A stretch of DNA of 64,000 nucleotides, taken from the NCBI GenBank assembly GCA_022701365.1, contig JAKUHH010000284.1:1-64000 (forward strand), given 5' to 3'. Positions 11,560 to 22,552 of the stretch are shown here, one piece after another. The position numbers and the translations under genes were made by a program. Source of the stretch: Mycocentrospora acerina (taxonomy: Eukaryota; Ascomycota; Dothideomycetes; Pleosporales). The notes beneath the pieces were generated by a model. It was given only the letters and a program-made list of their open reading frames with translations. It did not search any database and had not been told where the DNA came from. Position 1 is the first letter of the stretch. Each line of letters opens with the position of its first letter.

Positions 11560-12030
11560 TTAACACTAAGTGTTATATTGCCTTAGGCTTAGATAGCTAC
11601 TGTTATTTTACCTGCGTATATAATGTTACTAGGTGTAGCTTTCTTAGTCTCTATCTAACTAAAGCTAGTAGTATTGCAGATATATATATTTAATTCTAGG
11701 TCTAAGATCTATTAGTTAATAATTAGTAGAGCTTAGTGCTTTCCTATGTATAGCTTTGTAGCTAAGAAGGATTAATAAGTTATAAAGCTTTTACCTAAGT
11801 AACTAGGCTGCTTACTATTATTAAAACTAAGAGGTTCTTAAGTAGCTAGCAATAGCATCTTACTATTATAAGAAAGGCTTCTTTTTATTTTTTTAGCATG
11901 CTCTTTATCTTTTAGAGCTTTAGCTACACGCTCTAGCTTCTCTTTATTTAGCTTAAAGCTTTTTAGCTAATCTAATATAAGATAGAAGTACTTAGAATAG
12001 TAGTGCTTATCTCTACATACACACTTTAGT
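11560..12030 (-). pseudogene. copia gag end / protease relic
   Basis: On the minus strand, a Lys/Arg-rich segment with many stops (ending about 11880) is followed by LIDLRPRIKYI at about 11690-11730. This would correspond to the copia protease motif Leu-Ile-Asp-Ser-Gly-Ala-Ser-x-His-Ile after mutation. The assignment rests on position and partial similarity. Confidence 0.5.
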
Positions 12031-12934
12031 GTAAATTGTAGATTGCTAGGAGCTTATCTTTATCCTTAGCTATAAGCTAAGCCTTAAGTTAAGCTTTAAC
12101 TTAAGCCTTAAGCTTAAGCCTTATAGTAGCCTAGTACTACGCCTAGGGTTGCAAATATTCCTAGTAGCATAGTAGTAGCCTATCTAGTGCGTTAATAGTA
12201 GGTCTTAAATTAAGAGATATAATCTGCAAGAGATTTAATAGTCTTTACTTCTTTTAAGATCTCCTTTTCTATTAAGCCTTAGTAAGTAGCTGCAGCCTAT
12301 TTTAGTGCTATATTCCTTACTGTAGTTAGAAAGTTATCTTATACTTAATAGCTTATAGTTTTAAGTAGTTTAGCCTACTTATATTAGTTAATAATATAAA
12401 TCTAGCTATTTAACTAATATTTAATATCTCCTCTTAAAGCTTCTCTTACAGTGCTTTATATTTAATAATAAGCTCTTAAGCTTGTATAGCAGTAGTTAGT
12501 GCTAGCTGCTACTTTAAGGCTATTAGCCTGCTGTGTAGGTCTTCTATGTTAGAGATTAGATAAAGATAGTATATAGCAATTATACTGCTAATCTTTATTA
12601 TTAGTTTACCCTCTTTGTATTTTAGTTTAGTGTACTCTGCCTGCTTTTGCCTCTAGTTATAAAGTAGCTTAATGTAGAGCGCCTTCTCTTCTATATTTAA
12701 GTTACTAATAGATGTTATATCTAGTTTAACCTGTTATGCAGTAGGTTTCTAAGGAGCTATAAAGATAGGCAGCTTATCTTTAAGTTAAGTAATATTACAG
12801 TACTCCTATTTACTGTCTACTACAGCTCTTTCTTAGTGTAGTTAATACTATGCTTCCTAGTCTGCTAGTTTGTCTAAAATAATAGTTAATTAAGTAACTA
12901 ATAAGTTACTACATAGTATTATAGTAGTAGTAGA

Positions 12935-12975
12935 CTGCTGTTGCTTAAGCTGCTGTTGCTGTTGTTGCTACAGTC
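12935..12975 (-). pseudogene. Gln-rich gag relic
   Basis: The minus strand carries a run of CAA/CAG codons (poly-Gln with one Leu-Lys break) shortly downstream of the right LTR, where gag would begin. It is too short to classify alone. Confidence 0.4.
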
Positions 12976-12999
12976 TTACACATAATAGGTTAATTAGTG

Positions 13000-13065
13000 C
13001 TAATTAATAGATAGATTAATTAATAGATAGATTAATAGATAGATAGATAGATTAATAGCTGTAGC
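13000..13065. repeat. TAGA/TTAA-rich simple repeat
   Basis: Short repeated units TAGATTAA and GATA follow one another between the gag relic and the right LTR, inside the untranslated leader of the copia element. Confidence 0.6.
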
Positions 13066-13145
13066 TAGATATTGCTAGCAGCTATAGAAAGGATAGAAAA
13101 GATAGACAAGTTTTATTAATTGCTAAAGCAATCTAGGCTTATAAC

Positions 13146-13274
13146 TGTAAGTAAATAATTAGGAGAAACTTGTTGTATTATTAAGAGTGTAGGACTCTAA
13201 GACTATATAGGAGTTAAGTGCTTATGTGCAAGCACACGTACTTGCACCTGTGCGCTCTTAGGCGTAGGCTGACA
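13146..13274 (-). repeat. copia LTR, right copy (5' LTR of the element)
   Basis: 129 bp, starting TGTAAGTA and ending GCTGACA. It is the more AT-mutated of the two LTRs. Directly inside it on the minus strand is GTTATAAGCCTAG, a possible tRNA primer-binding site. Confidence 0.95.
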
Positions 13275-13361
13275 GGAGGCGTTTAGGGAGCACCTGTTAA
13301 TAGTACAGTTTTTAAAGGAGGTAAGATTATAGCTATTAGGAAGCCTTTTGTAGCAAAGTAA
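13275..13361 (+). pseudogene. detached 3' end of the SMP-30-like gene
   Basis: Starting at the second GGAGG, the frame of the upstream gene continues as Gly-Gly-Val, then a TAG, then GAPVNSTVFKGGKIIAIRKP and a TAA stop at 13359-13361. This matches how fungal SMP-30-like proteins end (Gly-Gly, Asn-Gly/Ser-Thr, Gly-Gly-Lys-Ile). The uninterrupted gene would have encoded about 343 residues. The TAG, three codons in, is best explained as a CAG-to-TAG change from RIP spreading out of the element. So even precise excision would not repair the gene. Confidence 0.8.
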
Positions 13362-15380
13362 AATCTTTAATTATATTAACTCCCTAAAATTCTTAATCCC
13401 TTAATATTTTTTAATGTGTATTTGTTAATAAGAAAACTAAAGGAGTATAGATTATAGTCTAGTTTAATTTTAATATAAATTGTATTACATTATTTTTCTT
13501 AACTTCAAGACTTACAGTCAAGTTATTTGTAATTATAATATTAACTTTCCTAATACATTGCACAAAACAGCAATCTCCTTCTTAGTTCAAAGTAATTAGA
13601 ACATTTTAATTTTCAACAATTTTGACTTAACACGAATGTTTGAACTTTTCAGCAGCGGCATTAACTAAAAGCGATCGATACAGCGCCTTCAAGATCATTG
13701 AGAAGAGTTGAATATTATCTATTGTATTCCCTTGCTTAGTTTGTTAATAACCAAAATCAGCTAGCTGGACGAATGACGGTACTTGAAATTTTCGTCACAG
13801 AAAGATTTGTGATAACATAATTTCCATTCAGCCACGTACTTCATGATTGAAGTTGCACAAAAAGTAAGTCAGCAAACAGCAAGTAGCTTATTTCCGAATT
13901 TTCTGACTAATTAAAAAATGGTGCACTTGATTTTAGGTTGCTTCGCCAAGGTCAGCACATCTTAACACCAATGTGGTAACTAATGTATAAACCCGCCCTT
14001 TTGGAAATAAGCTAGTAAGAGGTACGGCAGCTATAGCCTAGCGTGAAAAGTCAACATGAGATTCTACTATCTTTGTCACGTGAATAAGTACGTGCCTGAC
14101 AGCTTTAGCAGCCTGAAATCAACAGCTGTTCTGTATTTCAGGTGATAATTTTCCACCAAAAAGTGGATTTTGATATTAAACTTTATGAGAAAGAGGGACA
14201 GCCATTAGACAGTTCAAATGGCCCTTCCGGACACCTTACTAGCTTAATTCCAAAGGGACGAGTTTATACAGTAGGTCCACCTATATTAGTGCCTTGGCAA
14301 TTAAATCTTGAATGTCACGAGTTGCTTTTAGATAAGGGGCTTGTTTTCATAACATTAATTAATAAGAAAATGCAGAGAGGTCAATCAAGATGCTTCAGGG
14401 AATGGCATTAGGTGTACAGAAATCTACAAGCAGATTATACACCATTGCAAAGTATTCGAATCATTCTTTCTTGCGCGATGCTTTGACTCAAGGATGTTTA
14501 ATTCTGAATGCAAGTCACTGATTATTTCAAATTTTCATTCAGATTAGAAAGCTACTTCATCCCGTACCATCGTTTATAAATTTAACACGCTGGAATATTT
14601 AGAATGCTTCCAGAAATAGAAATAGAAAATGTTTATTTTAAATCTCCTATTAGTAAAGCAATAGAACACGTACTTAATAAATCACTGAAGTTATGTATTT
14701 CTTGTTGAGCAAAAGAGGACAAAACTCTACCCGACATTGCTTTCGCAGATTGGATAATAGTAACTGCAGACCTACTTCAAAGTCTTGCATTCTATTAAGA
14801 GTACAATTATCTATAAAATATTGCAAAGCTAATGCAATCTAGAAATAGTGTTTCTAAATAAGAGCATACTTTTATCAGAAAAACTAGAAAACGTTAAGGT
14901 TAATGATCTGATAGGATTAAAGAACAAATTGCAAATCTTTCTTTTCTCTACTGAAGTATTCTTTTATTATTAGACTTTAGTCTACTTTGTTAATTAAATC
15001 GCCTTTAATAGATTTTCTTATCTATTGTACCCTCATAGTTGGCTTCGAAATAGAGATGAAGCTGATAGGCGCGATATACTGGCAACTTTGATGTTGAGTT
15101 GGACTATCGTTCAAAGATAAAGTAGACTTGTTTTGCTTCTGTTCTAAATCGTTATTGTAATTTTACCTGATTTGAATCTTGTACATACCTGCAAAGCTGT
15201 ATTGAAAACAGTGTGATGGATATTAAATTGACGTTGGCCTAGATTTACGAAATCAGAACTGGGCACTGTGGGCATTGCGCCCTGCGACGCGTGCGTTCTG
15301 CATCTTGAGAATTTCAGTGAGATTCTGAAGCAATGATGACAGTACCATGTATCTGACTTGACATTACACCTTCCTCATAC
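13362..15380. other. intergenic, AT-rich, no gene seen
   Basis: One open frame at 14142-14411 (89 codons) has no recognisable content. The rest is AT-rich with dense stops. The right end is the promoter of the FAD oxidase gene. Confidence 0.5.
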
Positions 15381-15407
15381 AGAATGACCTACATGGGAGG
15401 TCATTCT
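15381..15407. promoter_or_regulatory. perfect 10-bp inverted repeat in FAD-oxidase promoter
   Basis: AGAATGACCT, a 7-bp spacer, then AGGTCATTCT: the arms are exact reverse complements. The repeat ends 5 bp before a TATA-like element and 93 bp before the ATG. The size and location suit a dimeric transcription-factor site; the factor is unknown. Confidence 0.45.
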
Positions 15408-15411
15408 CAAG

Positions 15412-15420
15412 TATATTTAA
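15412..15420 (+). promoter_or_regulatory. TATA-like element of FAD-oxidase gene
   Basis: TATATTTAA, 81 bp upstream of the ATG at 15501. Confidence 0.4.
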
Positions 15421-15500
15421 AGTCAGCTAGAGAGCCAATTCCAAAATCATCTAACTGAAAGACAAAGATTGTTCCCAAAAGCCTTTTTGCAAATCCCAGA

Positions 15501-17258
15501 ATGATTTCTAAACACGGACTTCATTTTCTCTCTCTATTCGGCATTCTCGCCTCACCGGCGGTTGCAGTCGATGCTCTCTCTCCATCGACAGGTTGTCAAC
15601 AAGCGGTCAGTATATTATTTTCATTCAAAAGCCCCAGGATCTTTTCGTTTCATGAATTCCTAACGATAGTCGCAGTGCGAAATCCTCGCTCAAGATTTCG
15701 ACGACCGACTTCACTACCCATCCAACGACAATGCCACTTTTTGGGACTCGAAGCAGGCCGAAGTCATTCCTGCGTGCCGCGTTGAGCCGACTAGCTCAGA
15801 AGATGTCGCTTTAATCATAAAGACTCTTGTCAACACATCTTGCCGTTTCGCGATCAGGTCTGGCGGCCACACCCGAGAAAGGAATGACGCCAATTCTGTC
15901 GGTGGTGTCACTATAGACTTACGCCGGATTCGCGCCGCCGAAGTCTCGAATGATCGTTCACAGGTACGCCTAGGTACTGGTCATGTTCTAGTCTCTGCCT
16001 ACTCGGCCTTGGAGCCTGAGGATTTGACGATTGTCGGTGGTAGAGTCGACACTGTCGGCATTGCTGGCTTTACCTTGGGTGGAGGTCTTTCCAATCTCTC
16101 GCCCAAATTTGGCTTGGCTATGGACAATGTCTTTGAATATGAGGTGAGTAATAAGAATTTTGAGAATAGTCCTATAGTCCACGCTCATTTACTTCTGACA
16201 GGTGGTTCTCGCCAATTCTTCTATAATCACAGTAAGCGCAACTGAGAACACCGATCTATATTGGGCGCTTCGTGGTGGTGGCGGAAATAACTTCGGCGTT
16301 ATCACCTACTTCACCGTTCGTGTGGTTCCACAGGGCTTGTCCTGGGGTGGATCGAAGACCTACTCCGACAATCAAACCGATGCCATCATTCAAGAGCTTC
16401 ACCAGTTGACCGCTGAGGGCACGGCAGACCTTGACATGGCGTTCTGGTCCACATACCTATACTCTAGCGACACAGACGAATTTGGATGGATTGTAAACCA
16501 AGGCTACAATACTCCCGTAGAGTACCCTAATGTCTTTGATGATTTGAACGCGATACCATCTCTATCCTCATCTTTGCGTCTTGACCGCTTGAGTAATTTC
16601 TCTATTGAGGCAGCTGCCGCAACTCCTTGGCCAAGAAGGTAAGTAAATCCAAAATTCCAGTTAATGACCATCCCTGATTATTTATATCAGGAATATTTTC
16701 GCTTCAATCTCACACTACCCTTCGCTGGAACTTGAAAACCGACTTCTCGAAATCTTCAAGACGGCCGCCCGCAGTGTCCAGGGTGTGGAGGGATTCTCAG
16801 CAACAACTGTAAACCAGCCGTTTTACCAAGGCTCTGTTAACGCAATGCAAGAGCGGGGAGGCAATCCCGTTGGAGTCGAGGCCGACCGAACCTTTACTGG
16901 TAATTATTCCTGTCCCTCGACTTTAAAATCTTTACTTGGAATTACTTAAGTTACAAATAAGGCTTACTAACTTGTGTTTCTAGTGAGCCTTCTTATTTTT
17001 ACCTGGCTGAATGCCGAAGATGACGAAGTCGTTTATCGTAACGCTGACCGCTGGATTGAACAAGCTACAGCGGCAGCAAAAGATGTTGGGCTTTATCATC
17101 CTTATCTGTACATTAATTATGCACTTAGAACCCAGCAACCCTTCAGTCACTTCCCAACTGAAAACGTCGAGAGATTAAGGGCAATCCAGCGAAGTGTTGA
17201 TCCGAGGGGTATTTTCACTTCTAAGGGACTCTGCACTGGTTACTTCAAGCTTCTCTAG
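15501..17258 (+). CDS. FAD-linked oxidoreductase, berberine-bridge-enzyme (BBE) family, secreted
   Basis: There are five exons: 15501-15605, 15676-16143, 16202-16638, 16691-16899 and 16984-17258. They sum to 497 residues, the usual length. A signal peptide ([22 protein letters not shown]) is followed by the PCMH-type FAD domain: RSGGH with flavin-linking His100, [23 protein letters not shown] and [13 protein letters not shown]. The C-terminal BBE domain ends with NYA and VDPRGIF. The segment that in bicovalent members holds a Cys reads Val-Gly-Ile-Ala-Gly-Phe here, so single-point flavin attachment is likely. Such enzymes oxidise sugars, oligosaccharides or secondary metabolites with oxygen; the substrate cannot be read from sequence. 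It converges with the ABC transporter at 17773, leaving 514 bp between stops. Confidence 0.92.
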
Positions 17259-17772
17259 ATAGATCCATTCAGCACAAGAAACGTTAGACCATAGCAGCAA
17301 CCTTCACAAGTAGCACAACTAATATCGCAATTAAAACTTGGGCTAAGTGTTGTTCCAAACGATAATCGCTATTTAATATCTAAATTCAACCTAAATTATT
17401 GTACTAAATGCCTTTCTCAATAGCCAAAAACTAATTGATTTCTAGCTGTAAGGCTAGTAGATTGATATACTTTACGCTACACCTTTCTTTCAACCTTCGT
17501 CGCCTTTCCAATCGCTTCCCGCAAGAGAGAAAATTACAAACTTGACATGTACCCCGTGGTAGGATCTATAAGTAGATTCATAGAAGAGCAGATTAAAAAG
17601 ATGGTTGCTATTTTGCAAGATTCGATCTTATTTGAAAGTGTTATTAATTTAATTTAAAAATCTACAAACCGTAAAGCAGCAAATGCAACTTTTTCTTAAC
17701 GATAACCTATTTCCATGTACATTGTGTCCCGCCTACTTCCCTCTTGTTTTTTCCCGAACCTTTTAGGTTGTG
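17259..17772. other. convergent 3' intergenic spacer
   Basis: It separates the stop codons of the FAD oxidase and the ABC transporter. AT-rich; nothing else seen. Confidence 0.6.
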
Positions 17773-20700
17773 CTATACCGTCTTCTTATCTTTTCTAGCC
17801 TTAACTTTCTTTGGCATTCGCACTATCCAGTAAATAGCCATTGCTGCAGCGACATTGAAAATTACGTATGCCCACATGATGCCAAGGTTCCTCCAAGAAT
17901 CGCTATAGAAGATCGATATGCTTGCCAAGTACGAATTCGTAGTGCTTGTAGGGCAATATTGGCAATTGGCGATTGCATTCTCGTTGAGAACATAGCCGCT
18001 AGTGGCGTTGACGAAACCATCCAGGTACTCTCCACACGTAAATCCAACAGGAGGTTGCATGACCAGGTACTCGTTGGCAGCACATGTAACCTTGGCGCCA
18101 GCAATGGATGTCGATAACATGCCAGATACAAGGTAGGTAAATGGAGAGACACGATACATGAAGATCCAGAAACCTGGTAGAGACTCCTTTGTTGCCAAAA
18201 CGCCGCAGAAGATGAGAGAGAGTGAGAATAGAAGATTGGCCAAATTGGATCCCTCCGCTGCCTGTTCGATACCAGCAATAATCATAGTGGAGAATGAAGA
18301 AGTGAAGATGAGATATGTCAACATGAACAGAAACATCTGTCCTCCTCTTTCAGTTGTAGAGTCGGTTTGTTGAGCATTCCTATCCATGCCCACACAGTAA
18401 TACCAGGCCAAAAACATGAAGACAGACATCAACACGTTCCAAGGTATTTCTACGAGGATGTTCGACACAATGAATGCTTTCCAGGAATATGTCTTTGAAG
18501 GCCTCTCGCGGGCCTCATATAGGGACCGTTGGGTGACGAAAATTGGCATGATCTGTTGCGCTATCTGCCCGAATAGGGTGAAAAGCATAAAGAGCGAGAA
18601 AGTTTGATTCTGGAGACCTTGAAGAGTGTTTCGAGATTTGAAAAATGAGAATCCAATGAATATAGCCTGCGATGAATCATTAGCGTTTGACTGTGAAAAG
18701 GAGACTCATTTTCTGTGTACCGAAAGAATGCACAACGCTGCTTTGGAGTATATATAAGACGGGGTACGCCAATACTGCTCAAAAACTCTCTTGGTGACTT
18801 CCCAGAATTGAATGGTAAAAGGAGCCGCAAATTCTTTGAAGCTACCGCTGTCCGTTCCTGTTGACGCATTCAGTCTAGCGGAGGTAATAGGTAACTCTTC
18901 CTTCATTCTAGAGAGCTCTTTCTTAGTTTCTGTATATTCAACACTGCTTCGCCATGTGCTTGGCCAATCGATGTCTGTAACTGAACCGGGAGCAGCGCCA
19001 ATGATTTCCAGCATCCATTCTGCTGGATTTGCTTCAACTGGACACTTTGGAGCACCATTTCGCTCGAAATAAGCTTGTAGAATCTTTGAGTTGTCACCTA
19101 TCTCTCCAAAATAAACAGTCCTGCCACCTTTTGCAAGGAATAGCAATCGGTCAAATCGTTGGAAAAGCATAGCAGACGGTTGGTGAATGGTGCACAGAAT
19201 AGCTTGGCCGTTATTCTTAAGTTTCTCCATTAGATCGCAGATAACCCATGAGGTCTGACTGTCAAGACCAGATGTTGGTTCGTCAAGGAATAGAAGCAAC
19301 TGTGGTCTGGCAGCCAGTTCTACTCCAATGGTGAGGCGCTTTCTCTGTTCGACATTTAAGCCTTCACCTGGAATTCCAACAACAGCATCAGCATAGAGCT
19401 CCATATCTAAGAGTTCAATAACTTCGTTGACATAATTGAGTTTTTCTTCATGGGATACCTCAGCCGGCTGTCTTAACAAGGCACTGAACGTCAGCGCCTC
19501 CCTAACAGTAGAGGTTGAAAGGTGGAGATCTTGTTGTTGAACATAGCCGGTTTTTCGCTGAAATGAGTGATCGCGCTGTTTGCCATCAACAAACATATCA
19601 CCAGAGATAACTCCTGTAGTTACTCGACTGGCCAGTACATCAAGAAGAGTCGTTTTGCCAGCACCAGATACTCCCTGTCGAGTGTTAGGTCGTTTCGTGA
19701 AATTTGATTCACTATATTTCTTACCATCAGTGCGGTCAGCGTTCCAGGTTTGACCCAGCCATCCACATTAGACAAAATCCTTCGTTCTTCACTTTTAATC
19801 TTGACATCATAACAGACGTCTTCCCAATGGAAAATCGCTGTTTGAATCGCAACCGTTGACGGCGCAACAGCTTCAGATCCCTCTTTTTGATCGAAATTGG
19901 AGGATGTTGGCGTCGGTTCCTCATAGATACTGGGTTGAGTTGCACTCTGTGGTGCAGCACCTCTACGGAAAAGTAAAACTTCACCTTTGGATTTCCTCTC
20001 GGAAATAAATTCTGTAGCAAGAATATAAGTGGCGCAAAATCCGAAAATAAATGCAATAACTATTCCAATGTTGCTAAAATTTCCGTTAGATACTATCGAT
20101 TTTCCAGCAGAAATCAGATACGTACCGCCACTTGTGCGAATGGTAATATTCATATGAGGATATGATGAAATCATCTCCGTCTACGGCTGAGAGACCGGGC
20201 CGGGAACCTACAGCAGAACACACTCTTTCCTGACCCGTACTTGAGTCATACGCACCTCCAGATGGAACGTACTGCGTACATTCAAAATTACGGTGGCTAA
20301 ATTCGTTGACCATGAGGCTTTCAAATGCGTAGGAAAGAGGATCAAGATAAAAGATCCATTTCGACCATCCAAGAATGTATGGCTTAGGGATTGCAAAGCC
20401 AGAATACAACAAAAGAGATGTGATAACGAGCGATCCAGGAGCCAATGCCTGTGCCAATGTGCGCGAACTGGCGGCGATAGTTCTAAACACCATTGACATG
20501 ACCATTGTGATGAGAAATGTAGTAAGGACAAAGAAGAAGAAAGCGCCAGCTTCTCTTCGAAGGTTCGTCATGAAATACAACGGGACGTTGAATGTGAAGG
20601 CGTTCAGGATTTTGTAAGGCAAATCAGTCAACATTGAGGCAAATGCTTCCGCTGAGGGATGGTACAATGCATAACGGGCATGCTTCTCGACTATACCTCG

Positions 20701-22552
20701 TTGTGCGTAGAGGGTTAGCATCTGCGAAAGATTAGCTTTATCATCAACAAAACTAAAACTTAACATACTTCAAGAGAACTCGCGATTGCATTTATAAGTA
20801 CAGCAAAAAAGAGCAGAGATCCTCGTGAGAAGAAGCTAGAGGTATTTTCTCCCAGGTTGTAAAAGACACTTCCAACAACCACAGACATGATGAAGTTACT
20901 TGTTAGTTGAGTAATTGTCAAACTTGGGTCTCCTTTTAGTCTTTGAATTCCGCGCCACAGACAGAGATTGATCTGCTGAACGTAGTCTAAAGTATACGGA
21001 GATTTGGTACGTCTAGCTTGATTAGCATAATCAGATCATAGTGAAACCCCTCTTAGCGTAACGTACTGTCTTTTGGATTGTTCCGTCTTTCTTGACAGCT
21101 TGAAGCTCTCGAAATGCTCACCACCAATACTATATGTACGGTTGTACTCCTTAATCTCTTCTAAAAGGCGCACTCTTTCATCGCTAGACTTCCATATAGC
21201 AGCGAATTCCGAAGCAGTTCTAGGGACTTTTCCCTCCCAGCCACTTCGGATAATTGTCTCTTTGGGACTTGTCATGGATGTAAGGAAATCTCCGTCGGTT
21301 TGTCGATCAGGGCACTGAAATCCCAGGTTTTCAAAGTATTTCTTTCCATCCTTAGTAGATCCAAAATAGATTTGATGGCCATCGTACAATAACGTAACCT
21401 TGTCGAAGATATCGTATGCAGCTTGAGGGGCTTGGTAAATCGCGACGCAGGCGGTTGCTCCCATGAGATCCGTTGATTGACGAAGCGTCTTGCAAAACTC
21501 GATGGCATTTGCGGAGTCAAGACCACGGGTACTGTTGTCCCAGCACTGAAGAGGTGCTCCACTCAAAGCAGCTTCAGCAATACTAACCCTCTTTCGCTCT
21601 CCACCACTTACACCACGAACAAAGTCATCCCCGACGCGAGTGTTTACGGTGTGGCGAATGCCGAACATAGCCATCATCACGTCTCTCATGTGAATGGCGT
21701 AAGTCCATTTATCGACCCCGCCTGGGATCTCACGTGGTGCTCGTGCCATTGCTGCAAATGTAAGAGTGTCCCCAACACTTAGCATCGGGAAGTGGACGTC
21801 TACCTCCGCAGTGTAGATAGCTTCGCCTCGAAATCGGGACTTCATGTCTTCGGCGCTTATTCCTGTGATTGGTAAGTTAATTGTAAAACTCCAATTTAAA
21901 TCAAAAATAGTCTCTACGAAGAGATCATACCCTGATAGTTCAACTCGGAATCTTCGCTGACGAAAATTCCGTGAGTTTCGCCGGCAATTGTTTTGAGTAG
22001 GGTTGAACATCCAGATCCGGGAGGTCCTAGTACAACCAGCATTTCTCCACTCCTCACAAGGCCGTCAAACTCGCGTAAGATTTCGATTTTGCGAGGGGAA
22101 TTTGTTCCCATGACTTTTCGTACTATTCCTGCAAGGCCCAACCATACATTTCCTACGCTCTTTTGATAATCAGTCGGGTTTCCAAAGCCATGTACGTTCA
22201 GATTGCGGAATGAAACTCCAGAAGTTCGTTTAGGATATTTCTCCGGGTCTCTAGACTTGAGGTGAATGAGCGCTTCGGCCCAAGCCCTAGGTCTAAAGTT
22301 CTCAGAATTTGGGTCGAGTGAAGAGTCCATCTCGGCGTTGAACGGATTGTGATGAGAACTAGGATGGAATCCCGACTGCGCGGTCAACTTCCTAGCTAGT
22401 TCTGTTATTTCTGCATCGCGTCTATCGTCGTCGTCGTCTTCGAATGTGCTGTTAAGTTCGATGTCCTCGTTTTCCGCTGCTTGATGAAATGACGTGAGGG
22501 TTGTCGACGAGGGCATTGTCATAGAACCCTCTTGACTTTTTCTCTTCGCCAT
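17773..22552 (-). CDS. PDR-type (ABCG) full-size ABC multidrug transporter
   Basis: Seven exons read on the minus strand: 22552-21931, 21862-21067, 21012-20769, 20721-20126, 20073-19725, 19674-18721 and 18666-17773. They join to 1484 residues, full length for fungal PDR pumps. The order is NBD1-TMD1-NBD2-TMD2. NBD1 has the PDR-type Walker [12 protein letters not shown] (Cys for Lys, near residue 175), signature VSGGERKR and degenerate Walker B ([11 protein letters not shown]). NBD2 has canonical [12 protein letters not shown] (about 870), the PDR signature [12 protein letters not shown] and [17 protein letters not shown]1 carries [11 protein letters not shown] and the loop before HSHKWRNIGI, as in the CDR/Pdr5 class. 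These pumps sit in the plasma membrane and export drugs and lipophilic toxins at ATP cost. The start is the ATG at 22552; the frame extends only two codons further. All ATPase motifs look intact. Confidence 0.95.

Larger units (their letters stand above)
7444..13274 (-). mobile_element. full-length Ty1/copia LTR retrotransposon, RIP-inactivated
   Basis: The 5831-bp element is bounded by two 129-bp LTRs with TG...CA ends and a perfect GGAGG duplication. Three observations put it on the minus strand. A polypurine-like AAGAGGGTG (minus strand) abuts the left LTR. A Gln-rich stretch, gag-like, lies near the right end. Readable relics of protease, integrase and reverse transcriptase follow in that order leftwards, which is the copia gene order. 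All coding relics are full of TAA and TAG stops, and I saw no TGA among those read; this fits RIP acting on CAA, CAG and TGG codons. The element is dead. It holds a nested solo LTR of another family at 8857-9051. Without that LTR and its extra 5-bp duplication the element would be 5631 bp. Confidence 0.95.

Noticed and set aside
15501..22552. Secondary-metabolite gene cluster from the FAD oxidase plus ABC transporter
   Set aside because: No backbone enzyme (PKS, NRPS, terpene cyclase), regulator or other tailoring gene is seen in the window, so two neighbours are not enough.
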